Origin: a virus
Reading direction: 5' to 3' (one strand)
Length of the DNA: 37,493 nt
IMG/VR virus record: IMGVR_UViG_3300018476_000025
Span: 1-37,493 of that record
The position numbers and the translations under genes were made by a program. Below, in pieces: positions 27,544 to 34,814 of this stretch (position 1 is the first letter of the stretch; each line of letters begins with the position of its first letter). Below the pieces are notes generated by a model. The model was given only the letters and a program-made list of their open reading frames with translations. It searched no databases and was not told the origin of the DNA.

Positions 27544-29127
27544 TCATTCTGGGAATGTGATTCCACCCTCACCGGCTTGTCCCGGCACGTAGCTCTCGTT
27601 CATCGGCGGTGCGTTCGGCGGTCCAATCGCAGGTGGCGCGCTCTGATATTCAGCCGGGAGCTTTGCGAACTGATCCTTCCACCGCTGCGGTGGGTCCTGC
27701 TTCCACTGTTCGTACCACGCCTTCGCTGCGCGGATGTCGCGCTCACTCGGATCGTTGTTGTTCCAGTAGCCCCAGTATTTATCGCCCGGCGCGCGACCGG
27801 GGATCATCGGGTTCATTGCGCGCTCGCGAATGAACTTCTCGTCCTCGCTCTCCTGCTCCGCCTTCTTCTGCTCTTCGACCTTCTGCTCCTCCGCCTTCTT
27901 CTCCGCCGCCTTCACCTCCGCCGGTTTCTTCGGCCAGTTGTAGTCGCCTTCACGCGGCTGGAAGTTCTGCACGTTGCATCGTGTCGTGTAGCCGACGCCG
28001 CGCGTGTAGTTGTGCTCAGCTTCCGACACGTAGTAGGTGCCATCGACACCCGGTCGAGCGTTTGAAATCACGACGTTGCAATGCGCGTGCGCACGCGGCT
28101 CGCCATTGAGAAGCACCCAGCCAGTGCCGCGCTTCGACTGGCTGTCGCCGGACATGCCAGCGTTGTTCTGCCCGCCCTCGACCTTGCCGATGACGGAGCC
28201 GACGGTCTGCGCGATGGCCTTCGCTCCACCGAACGGATTGCCGCCAGCGACTTCGCCAGCGATCTTGTCCCAGTTCGCCGCGTTGAAGTCGAAGAACCGC
28301 GCCGACGTACCGCCCCATTGCGCGCGACCGGAGAACGGCTTGATGCGCCAGCCGATCAAGTTGATGCCCCACACCGCTTCGATGTTGAACATCTTGACGC
28401 CATCGGCGTTGACGCCCTCGCCTTTGCCGACCAGCGTCGCGATCCCGTTGTTGATCGAGAAGATGCCGCCGGTCTCGCGCGCGATGCGCTCGCCGAAGTT
28501 CTGCGCGCTCTCGTTAGCCGCCTGCCAGAAGTCGCGCTTCATCGCCTTCATGCCCGGAGACAGCTTGAGCTTGAGCCCGGCATTGCCGAACACCTTCTCG
28601 CCGATCTCGCTCAGCGAGTGCTTGCCTTCACCTGCTTGCGCAGAGTCATCCTTCTTGCCTTCGCCGACGGTGACGTTCTGCTGCTCCTTCGCTGGCCCCT
28701 TGGTATTGCCGCCGGTCCCGGTGATCCACAATCGACGACCACCACCACGACGACCGAAGCCGCTCTCCACTTCCGACACCCAGCCAGCGAACACGACTTC
28801 GAGTCCCGGCCCGCCCCACTTCATCTCGTCTTGCGCCTGCTCAGCGACGACGTCCTGCATCGAGTTGGCACCGCGACCGAAGTCGATCACGCGCGGACCT
28901 TCACCAGCCCAGCCCAGCATCACCGTCAGCGGCACGTTGTCCGGCGGGATCATCAGTTCGGAGTAGCGATCATCAAGCTCGATGTGCGCTTGGCTGTGAC
29001 CGCCCTCGACGCTGTCGATCACCTGCACCGATATCAGGTACGGGTTCAGCCGTTCGGTCACGTCCTGCATGCCGTGAACGATGATCTTGCACGCTGCGTG
29101 ACGACGCGGCCCCTGATGCTCGACCAT
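27544..29127 (-). CDS. D: Tail hub protein, late control gene D family (gpD), 527 aa
   Basis: ATG at 29127 joins the upstream stop as TAATG; GGAGAGATA lies ahead. The order U, X, D in the genome and the features of the protein (an early DRYSELMIPPDNVPLTVMLG strand, VVFAGWVSEVESGFGRRGGG, ERIARETGGIFSINNGIATL and GTYYVSEAEHNYTRGVGYTT) fit P2 gpD, the tail spike hub that joins tube to baseplate. The protein is longer than typical. Residues ~400-435 are a Lys/Glu coiled coil (EVKAAEKKAEEQKVEEQKKA) and the rest of the C-terminus is Pro-rich, possibly an extension that contacts the spike. Assembly in the baseplate is inferred from the family. Confidence 0.85.
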   Translation of the reverse strand: MVEHQGPRRHAACKIIVHGMQDVTERLNPYLISVQVIDSVEGGHSQAHIELDDRYSELMIPPDNVPLTVMLGWAGEGPRVIDFGRGANSMQDVVAEQAQDEMKWGGPGLEVVFAGWVSEVESGFGRRGGGRRLWITGTGGNTKGPAKEQQNVTVGEGKKDDSAQAGEGKHSLSEIGEKVFGNAGLKLKLSPGMKAMKRDFWQAANESAQNFGERIARETGGIFSINNGIATLVGKGEGVNADGVKMFNIEAVWGINLIGWRIKPFSGRAQWGGTSARFFDFNAANWDKIAGEVAGGNPFGGAKAIAQTVGSVIGKVEGGQNNAGMSGDSQSKRGTGWVLLNGEPRAHAHCNVVISNARPGVDGTYYVSEAEHNYTRGVGYTTRCNVQNFQPREGDYNWPKKPAEVKAAEKKAEEQKVEEQKKAEQESEDEKFIRERAMNPMIPGRAPGDKYWGYWNNNDPSERDIRAAKAWYEQWKQDPPQRWKDQFAKLPAEYQSAPPAIGPPNAPPMNESYVPGQAGEGGITFPE

Positions 29128-29441
29128 TATCTCTCCGGATCAGTAGTGACGAACGGCGTCGTGCCCTGCGTCGTGTGCCCTTCTGGTGTGGTGCCCCATA
29201 GCACGATGCTGTTCTTCGGTTGCGGCGATCCGCTCAGCACCTCGTAGTCAATCGGGATGCGCACCTGCGTGCCCACCGGGAGGAACGGCGAGTAGCGATG
29301 AACCTTCGCGAGATGCGGATTGTCATCAAGCATGCGCTCGACCATGTGCTGCGCGCGGTTGCGATACCTGCGCCACAGGATGGTGTCGGCGGTGATGAAG
29401 TCCGAACCGACGGTGACGACGTCATAGCTCGATACGGTCAT
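29127..29441 (-). CDS. X: Tail protein X (gpX, LysM-like), 104 aa
   Basis: The family pattern is visible: DTILWRRYRNRAQHMVERML, DDNPHLA and FLPVGTQVRIP, in which a short helical core carries a LysM-like repeat. In P2, X lies in the tail region next to gpD and gpU. The C-terminal ~25 residues are Thr-rich. ATGA overlap with the upstream gpU gene. Role: tail assembly at the baseplate, known for the family but not biochemically defined. Confidence 0.8.
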   Translation of the reverse strand: MTVSSYDVVTVGSDFITADTILWRRYRNRAQHMVERMLDDNPHLAKVHRYSPFLPVGTQVRIPIDYEVLSGSPQPKNSIVLWGTTPEGHTTQGTTPFVTTDPER

Positions 29442-30037
29442 GCCATCGTCCCGCTGGTGTCGGCAGCGCCGGAGGAATAAATCTGCATGATGCCAGCCGC
29501 AGGATCGTTCGGGATCGGCACGCGCTGGAAGCTCGCCTCGAAGTCGATCTGCTGACCGACGCCATCACGATGGATGTGGCTGTGCGCGCGATTGAGAGAC
29601 TCGATGATGAACCAGCCGAAGTGCCAGCCGTCACCACGGATCAGGATGTGAGCCTGACCAAGCCTGCGCATGTTGTCGAGCACGTCGAGATGCATCAAGC
29701 CGCCGGACGACGGGAAGCCGCCGCGATGCTCGCGCAGCATCATCGACTCCGGGTCCATCTCAGCGCCCGGACCCATGACCGGCTGATTGATGTTGCGCCG
29801 CTTGTTGGTGCTTGGATCGACTGATCGCCGCATCATCCGCGCGAAGTAATGCGGGAAGACGCGGCCCTTCACGGTGATCTGCTCCTCGCCCTCTCCTACC
29901 CATTCTCGATAGAGAGCCGCTCCCGCGATCTCCTTCTTCGCCCAGTCTGAAGCCGTGTGGTGCGCGTAGTCGTTCACGCTCAGAGGAAACACCTGAAACT
30001 GAACTGGTCCCCATTGGAATAGAACTGGGTTCGCCAT
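29438..30037 (-). CDS. U: Tail completion protein U (gpU), 199 aa
   Basis: ATG at 30037 follows the tape-measure stop as TGATG. FQWGPVQFQVFPLSVNDYAH, SDWAKKEIAGAALYREWVGE and EEQITVKGRVFPHYF are the signature gpU segments. LLMHLDVLDNMRR-like text (GLMHLDVLDNMRRLG) and FGWFIIESLNRAHSHI follow. It lies between the tape measure and gpX as in P2 and Mu-like tails. An insert rich in Met and Glu (about 85-110) is unusual. It caps the tail and helps link tube and baseplate. Confidence 0.85.
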   Translation of the reverse strand: MANPVLFQWGPVQFQVFPLSVNDYAHHTASDWAKKEIAGAALYREWVGEGEEQITVKGRVFPHYFARMMRRSVDPSTNKRRNINQPVMGPGAEMDPESMMLREHRGGFPSSGGLMHLDVLDNMRRLGQAHILIRGDGWHFGWFIIESLNRAHSHIHRDGVGQQIDFEASFQRVPIPNDPAAGIMQIYSSGAADTSGTMA

Positions 30038-33000
30038 CAAGCCGCTCCGATATCACTGTGGGAATTCCATCGCGTCTCGCGCACCTCGCGATCCGCCTGA
30101 CGTCGCATCGACGCGCGAGCGAACTGCATGCCGCTGTCGTTGACCTTGAGGTTCACGTTGACGTCGCGCTCTGCGCTGGCGTTGATGATCTCGTCATCGC
30201 GCTTCTTCGGCTTCGGTGCTTCTGCCGGTGCTGGTGCCGCCGGTTCCTCGGCCTTCGAGACAACTGGTGCATCAACCTTCGGCGGCGTTTCAGCGACAGT
30301 GGTGACTGGACCGGAGACCTGTGGCTTACCTCGCTGTGCATTAACCCACTTTCCTGTGCCCGGCTGAACACCGAACATGTTGCCGCCGACGTTGGTCATC
30401 GTATTCGGGTTATAGTTCGGATCGCCGACCGTTCCTTGATCGGTAGCGTAATTGATCTTGTTGGACCCGCCAGAGAACACGTCATTGCTGGCCTTGTCCC
30501 ACGCCTTCTGCTTCTCTGGAGTCCACGCACTGAAGTACGCATCACGTTCATGCTTCATCATCGGCCCCGAACCGGGATCACCGTGGAAGCGCCGAAGCGG
30601 ACCATAGAACTGTTTGCTGCCCCTAGCGTTCACAACCTGCTCTAGGGTCTTGTTTCTGGACGCTGCGTAGTTCGACATCTGCTCCAAGTTGGCAGTGATG
30701 TTGCCGCCGCCTTCAGCCTGAAGCGTTCGGAATATCTTCTGCTGATTCTTTGGGTCCTTCATCCATTCGGCGTTGGATTGTTGAATGCGCGTCTTCAGGA
30801 CATCTGCGTTGACGCGCCGCCCTTGGTAGTCTCCTGATGCCGTTCCGCCCGCCGCTGGTCTGCTGTCAGGTGTACCCATCGGGTTTGCTGCATCGGCGGA
30901 CGCAGTCTGCGTGCGTGCAGCGGGTGCGGTCGCTTGCTGTGCAATAGCCGTCGCCTCATCGGCTGGCACGCCGTTTGCGATCAACGCCGCACGCGCAGTC
31001 GCAGGGTCCCTGATGCCGAAGTGACCTTGATCGTTGCGACGCCACTTGTTGCCGCTGACCATGCCCCACTTCTTCGCAAGCTCATCCTCCACCCTCGGAT
31101 CGATGGTGCGGCCCTTCTTGCCGCGCACACCGTAGCCGACCTGATTGATGTCGATGGCCGCGCCGATGGGATGACCGGATGCGTTGTGCGGTCGATGCCC
31201 GAGCGTGCCGCTCTCAGGTCCGATCACGCCGCCAGCTTTCTCATAGTCGTTGATGAAGCCTTGGAAGTTCGCCTTGAAGCGTTGATCGACCTGAAATTTG
31301 CGACCGCCAGATGATGTGACCGTCGCCAAGTTCTGCCGCGCGATTGGCGTGCCTGCTCTTGCAGTGATGCCGCCAGCGCCGCCAGCACTGGCGCTCCCGC
31401 TACCGGGGACACCAGCGCCAGCGCCAGTGCCCGCCACTGGTGCCTGCGGTCCGTGATCGTGCCCGTCGTCCGGCGCGTGCGCGGGTGGCAACGACGACTG
31501 TCGCCTCTCGACGTGCGGTGGCGCAAGGTCGGTGCCGCCTCCGTATCCAGTGCCGTGCGATCCAGTCGGGCCAGCCTGATCATAGACTCCAGTATTGAGG
31601 CCGGACGAACCGAAGCCGCCTCCGCCCGTGCCGCCACCACCGCCCGGATGATAAGAGGCCTGCAGATACTTCGCATCCATGCTGGAGCCGTAGCCGCCGC
31701 CCTGTTGCTCAGCGATTGCCTTGCCGATCTTCTTCGCTTCGTCGGTGCCGGTGAACGATGCGTTCTGCAGTAGCGGATTGCGCTGCTGTCCGCCGCCACC
31801 ACTACCGCCGCCCGGCGTGAAGCTCATCTTCTCTGCGCGTGCGCCGCCCGGTCTCTCGCCGACGGCATACGGTTGCTGCCAAGCTCCGGGCTGCTGACGT
31901 GTCAGCGGCACGTTCTCGTATGGACGCACCGGCTCAGTCGATAGTGCGTGCGGCTTGCCGCCGGTCGTGTCGCCCGGTCTCACGCGTGGACCGATGCCCA
32001 AGATGTTGCCCTTGAAGCGAGAGCCGAACTCGCCCCAACTCTGCGGCATCCACGCTGGCAACTCGAACCGCTTCAGCGCCTCGAACAGCGAGATCAATCT
32101 CTCCGCGCCAGTCGCGATGTTGCCGAGTAGTTCAGCGAACACCTGCAGCACCTTGGTGACACCGAACGCGTCGAGCAGGTGGCCGATCTCCATCACGAGC
32201 ATCGAGACCGAGTTGGTCAGCCGCGCCACCGCGACATCGGGTCCGTCGGTGATGTTGCGCGACTTGGCCAGACCGTCGGCTGCGTTCTGCGTCTTCTCCA
32301 GTTCTTCGTTGACGTCATCGAGCGAGCGCTCGAACTCGCGGACGACGCGCGCGTTCCTGATGCCCGCCGCCGCCATGATCTCGTTCTGCTTGTTCGACGC
32401 CTTGAACATTCCCATCAGCCAGCCGAGTGGACTGCCGGACTGCTTGGCCTTCTCCACCTCCGCAAGCATCACCTCGACCGGCATGTTGAGCGCGTCGGCC
32501 ATGCCCTTATCGCCAGAGAGCATCCGCTCCATGATGTTCGACAGGATATTGATCGACTGCGCGGTGTCGCCTGTCGCCCTGTTGGCGATGCCGACGTAGG
32601 TCGTCATCTCCGCGAAGCCCTTGGCTCCGTGCGATCCGAGCGACGACATCACCTCAGCCAGTCGCGGACCGTGCGCAGCGAGCGCCTTCACATCGACGTT
32701 GAGATCGCCAGCGGTGTGGACCGTTGCTTCCAGCACCTTCTTATAGTCGCTCGCCGGGATCGACATGATGCGCATCGAGTCGCCCATCACCGACGACATG
32801 TCTTCGACTTCAGCGACAGCGCCCTTGGCGTAGAGCGCGATGTCCGGAAACATCTTCTTTGCGTCGGCTGGCTTGACCATGCTCTTGTCGAGGAAGGATT
32901 TGAATGACAACTGCAGCCGACCGAGATCGTCGCCAGTGTCCATCGCGACATCCTTGAACATCGAGCCGAAGCCTTCGAGGTTCGAGCGCGTGCCGCCGAT

Positions 33001-33462
33001 GCTGTTCTGCAGTTGGCGCAGCTTGGTGTCGTAGGCAGCGAACTGCATGTAGCCTCGACGGATCGTCTCCATCGCAGCGCCCACGCTGAGCGCTTTCACC
33101 GCCATCAGACCGAGAGCGCCGCCAGCCTTTCCGGCGAGCGCCTCGACAAGGCCCATCGCAGCGCCGCCCTTCTTGCCGCCTTCCTCGACGGACTTGCCAG
33201 CTTCGGATGCTTTCTTCCTGTACTCCGCCCACTTCGCGGAGTTCGCCTCCATCAGCTTGATCTGCTCTTCGATGGTGACGTTGTTCTTCTTCGCTCCCTT
33301 GTTGATCGACTCCTGCGAATAGACGATGCCCTTCGATGTCTGATAGAACATCGCCTGCGTCTCTTTCGAGAGCGACGCGAAGTTCTTCTTCGCCGAAGCA
33401 ATCGCTTCTTCGGTGTCGTCTACAGCGCTGATGACGAGTGTCTTCTTATTCTCGTCGGCCAT
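30037..33462 (-). CDS. Tail tape measure protein with M15-type peptidase domain, 1141 aa
   Basis: ATG at 33462 has AAGGGGTTGCCGC upstream. The first ~450 residues are a long helical tape-measure core; NFASLSKETQAMFYQTSKGI and the hydrophobic GGALGLMAVKALSVGAAME segment (near 115) are typical. Residues ~560-700 are Gly/Pro/Gln-rich and disordered. Residues ~730-830 form a peptidase M15/extensin-like domain: GHPIGAAIDIN gives H764 and D771, and GHFGI gives H814, the usual zinc triad. Such a domain digests peptidoglycan as the tail drills into the cell. The tail length it sets can be estimated from the residue count, but not tested here. The gene follows the tail chaperone with an 11-base gap. 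Confidence 0.9.
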   Translation of the reverse strand: MADENKKTLVISAVDDTEEAIASAKKNFASLSKETQAMFYQTSKGIVYSQESINKGAKKNNVTIEEQIKLMEANSAKWAEYRKKASEAGKSVEEGGKKGGAAMGLVEALAGKAGGALGLMAVKALSVGAAMETIRRGYMQFAAYDTKLRQLQNSIGGTRSNLEGFGSMFKDVAMDTGDDLGRLQLSFKSFLDKSMVKPADAKKMFPDIALYAKGAVAEVEDMSSVMGDSMRIMSIPASDYKKVLEATVHTAGDLNVDVKALAAHGPRLAEVMSSLGSHGAKGFAEMTTYVGIANRATGDTAQSINILSNIMERMLSGDKGMADALNMPVEVMLAEVEKAKQSGSPLGWLMGMFKASNKQNEIMAAAGIRNARVVREFERSLDDVNEELEKTQNAADGLAKSRNITDGPDVAVARLTNSVSMLVMEIGHLLDAFGVTKVLQVFAELLGNIATGAERLISLFEALKRFELPAWMPQSWGEFGSRFKGNILGIGPRVRPGDTTGGKPHALSTEPVRPYENVPLTRQQPGAWQQPYAVGERPGGARAEKMSFTPGGGSGGGGQQRNPLLQNASFTGTDEAKKIGKAIAEQQGGGYGSSMDAKYLQASYHPGGGGGTGGGGFGSSGLNTGVYDQAGPTGSHGTGYGGGTDLAPPHVERRQSSLPPAHAPDDGHDHGPQAPVAGTGAGAGVPGSGSASAGGAGGITARAGTPIARQNLATVTSSGGRKFQVDQRFKANFQGFINDYEKAGGVIGPESGTLGHRPHNASGHPIGAAIDINQVGYGVRGKKGRTIDPRVEDELAKKWGMVSGNKWRRNDQGHFGIRDPATARAALIANGVPADEATAIAQQATAPAARTQTASADAANPMGTPDSRPAAGGTASGDYQGRRVNADVLKTRIQQSNAEWMKDPKNQQKIFRTLQAEGGGNITANLEQMSNYAASRNKTLEQVVNARGSKQFYGPLRRFHGDPGSGPMMKHERDAYFSAWTPEKQKAWDKASNDVFSGGSNKINYATDQGTVGDPNYNPNTMTNVGGNMFGVQPGTGKWVNAQRGKPQVSGPVTTVAETPPKVDAPVVSKAEEPAAPAPAEAPKPKKRDDEIINASAERDVNVNLKVNDSGMQFARASMRRQADREVRETRWNSHSDIGAA

Positions 33463-33473
33463 GCGGCAACCCC

Positions 33474-33908
33474 TTACGCTTCTTCGTCACTCAGATCGAA
33501 GCCAGCTTCGTCCTCCGGCGGCAGCGGCGCGCCCGGACCTTGCGTCGGCTCATCGTTCGGTGCCTCGTCCACTTCGATCTCGCTCACCGGCTCGATGATG
33601 TTCGACTCCTTGAGCGGCACGTTACCCGTCGCGATGTCGTTGCGTATCTCCTGTGGGATGTTGGCCATGAACGCTTCCATCACCCGGTCAGCGTCGGGAT
33701 AGCGAAGCTCGCGCAGCACAGCCTCATCGACACCGGCAAGCTCCGTCATCAGTCCGATCATGCTTGGCCAGTGACGATCCTGCCACAGCAACAGGTGACC
33801 GAACTTGAACGCACCAAAGGTGATGCTGTCGATCTTCTTGCCGTTGTACTCGAACGGAATGAACAGGTGGACCGTGCGTCCACCGAGCTTGTCAATCGAG
33901 ATAGCCAT
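33474..33908 (-). CDS. E: Tail assembly chaperone (gpE-like), 144 aa
   Basis: ATG at 33908 joins the preceding small gene as TGATG; AGGAAGGGG lies upstream. Position directly before the tape measure, small size, the TFGAFKFGHLLLWQDRHWPS core and the acidic C-terminus (EPVSEIEVDEAPNDEP, then EAGFDLSDEEA) fit tail assembly chaperones. In many phages a -1 frameshift fuses the two chaperone parts; here no second chaperone frame separates it from the tape measure and I see no obvious slippery heptamer near the end. It keeps the tape measure soluble during assembly. Confidence 0.75.
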   Translation of the reverse strand: MAISIDKLGGRTVHLFIPFEYNGKKIDSITFGAFKFGHLLLWQDRHWPSMIGLMTELAGVDEAVLRELRYPDADRVMEAFMANIPQEIRNDIATGNVPLKESNIIEPVSEIEVDEAPNDEPTQGPGAPLPPEDEAGFDLSDEEA

Positions 33909-34015
33909 CAACGAATCCCCTTCCTGCCGGTCGGCGCATCCGGCAGGAAGATCGCGTTGCCGTCAATGGTGAAACCAGATCGCGACGACGTCTTCGCCAC
34001 GGTCGTTGCGTTCAT
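33908..34015 (-). CDS. Overlapping mini-gene ahead of tail chaperone, 35 aa
   Basis: ATG at 34015 to a stop that overlaps the next start as TGATG (33908-33912), the usual junction in this genome. The sequence MNATTVAKTSSRSGFTIDGN, then IFLPDAPTGRKGIR, reads like a real peptide. It starts 53 bases inside the 53-aa gene in another frame. Its bases include an 11-bp perfect inverted repeat. The ribosome site is weak, so it may depend on coupling. Confidence 0.45.
   Translation of the reverse strand: MNATTVAKTSSRSGFTIDGNAIFLPDAPTGRKGIR
33920..33950 (-). promoter_or_regulatory. Perfect 11-bp hairpin overlapping the chaperone ribosome site
   Basis: CTTCCTGCCGG (33920-33930) pairs perfectly with CCGGCAGGAAG (33940-33950) around a nine-base loop. 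On the minus strand the 3' arm runs into AGGAAGGGG, the ribosome site of the tail assembly chaperone, so the hairpin could limit its translation or act as a terminator without a U tract. Confidence 0.5.
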
Positions 34016-34124
34016 CGATGAACTCGATGTTCTCGTGACCGCCAGCACCATCGCGATCAGCTACAACGACTCGCTTGTCAGGCGACTGTCGCTGTAGCTG
34101 CTCGATCAGTTCTTTGACGGTCAT
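33963..34124 (-). CDS. Small phage protein, 53 aa
   Basis: ATG at 34124 overlaps the tail tube stop (ATGA). MTVKELIEQLQRQSPDKRVV, then VADRDGAGGHENIEFIDERN, is typical of a common class of small phage proteins (TVKELIEAL......D..V.V) with a helix and a beta hairpin. Function unknown. Its 3' part overlaps the 35-aa frame by 53 bases. Confidence 0.6.
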   Translation of the reverse strand: MTVKELIEQLQRQSPDKRVVVADRDGAGGHENIEFIDERNDRGEDVVAIWFHH

Positions 34125-34714
34125 ACTTCAATGCCGACCGGGTTGGCCGGGATCGCGAGCAGGCGCACCATATCGTCGGTGAGCATGGTGTCGCCAATTC
34201 CGAGCGTCGTGGTGAAGAAGTCCCACCAGTAGATTTGCTTGAAGCCGCCCTCGCTGACCATCATGTTCAGTTCGTAGTGCATGATGTTCTTGATCGAGTA
34301 TTCGTGCGCCTGAAGGTTGCCCTTCGAGAACGCTGTAGGATTGGCGCGACCGAGACGACCTTCGATCACGGCAACAGCCTGCAGCGCCTCCGACGTTCGC
34401 CGATCACGGATCAAACCGTAAGCGGTGAAGCGGTGATACTGCGGGTCTTCCTGTCCGAGCATCGCCATGATGAGCGGGTCCCAGCCAGCGAGGTTGAACG
34501 TCGCTTCGAGCTTGTTGATGTGCGTCGGAATCTCGATGCCGACCGGCGCACCGGCTGGCGTGTGATCGACGTAGTTCTCTTCCCAGCCCGGCAGCTTCAA
34601 CTCTTGCAGCACGAGATGGGTGGAGATGCCCGGCATCGTGCTCGCGCCCGTACCGACAGCATCGCCGCAGATCAGGTTCGCGCTCTCCATCACGTAGATG
34701 GTCTGGTTAGCCAT
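34121..34714 (-). CDS. Major tail tube protein, 197 aa
   Basis: ATG at 34714 has GAAAGGATTCCAAC upstream. NLICGDAVGTGASTMPGIST, LVLQELKLPGWEENYVDHTP, GIEIPTHINKLEATFNLAGW and HEYSIKNIMHYELNMMVSEG are the successive strands and helices of P2 FII-type tube proteins, and the length is close to normal. It builds the inner tube through which DNA passes. It follows the sheath gene, the usual order in myophages. The GHTP region is well conserved in this family. Confidence 0.88.
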   Translation of the reverse strand: MANQTIYVMESANLICGDAVGTGASTMPGISTHLVLQELKLPGWEENYVDHTPAGAPVGIEIPTHINKLEATFNLAGWDPLIMAMLGQEDPQYHRFTAYGLIRDRRTSEALQAVAVIEGRLGRANPTAFSKGNLQAHEYSIKNIMHYELNMMVSEGGFKQIYWWDFFTTTLGIGDTMLTDDMVRLLAIPANPVGIEV

Positions 34715-34814
34715 GTTGGAATCCTTTCTTCGAGTTGGCCTTGACGAGACCGGCGCTTGCAGTCGCCGCTACAGTTTGAAGCACGTCAGTTCGTGCTGTC
34801 CGCCAAGCTCCGGG

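Noticed and set aside
28081-29247. 388-codon plus frame opposite gpD
   Set aside because: Antisense shadow caused by high-GC codon bias; no start site or recognisable domain.
31450-32000. Gly-rich stretch in the tape measure as a CRISPR-like or tandem DNA repeat
   Set aside because: The repeats are amino-acid-level Gly/Ser/Pro richness without regular DNA repeat units or spacers.
33474-33500. Programmed frameshift at the end of the tail chaperone
   Set aside because: I looked for a slippery heptamer and an extended second frame before the tape measure and found neither; the gap is only 11 bases.
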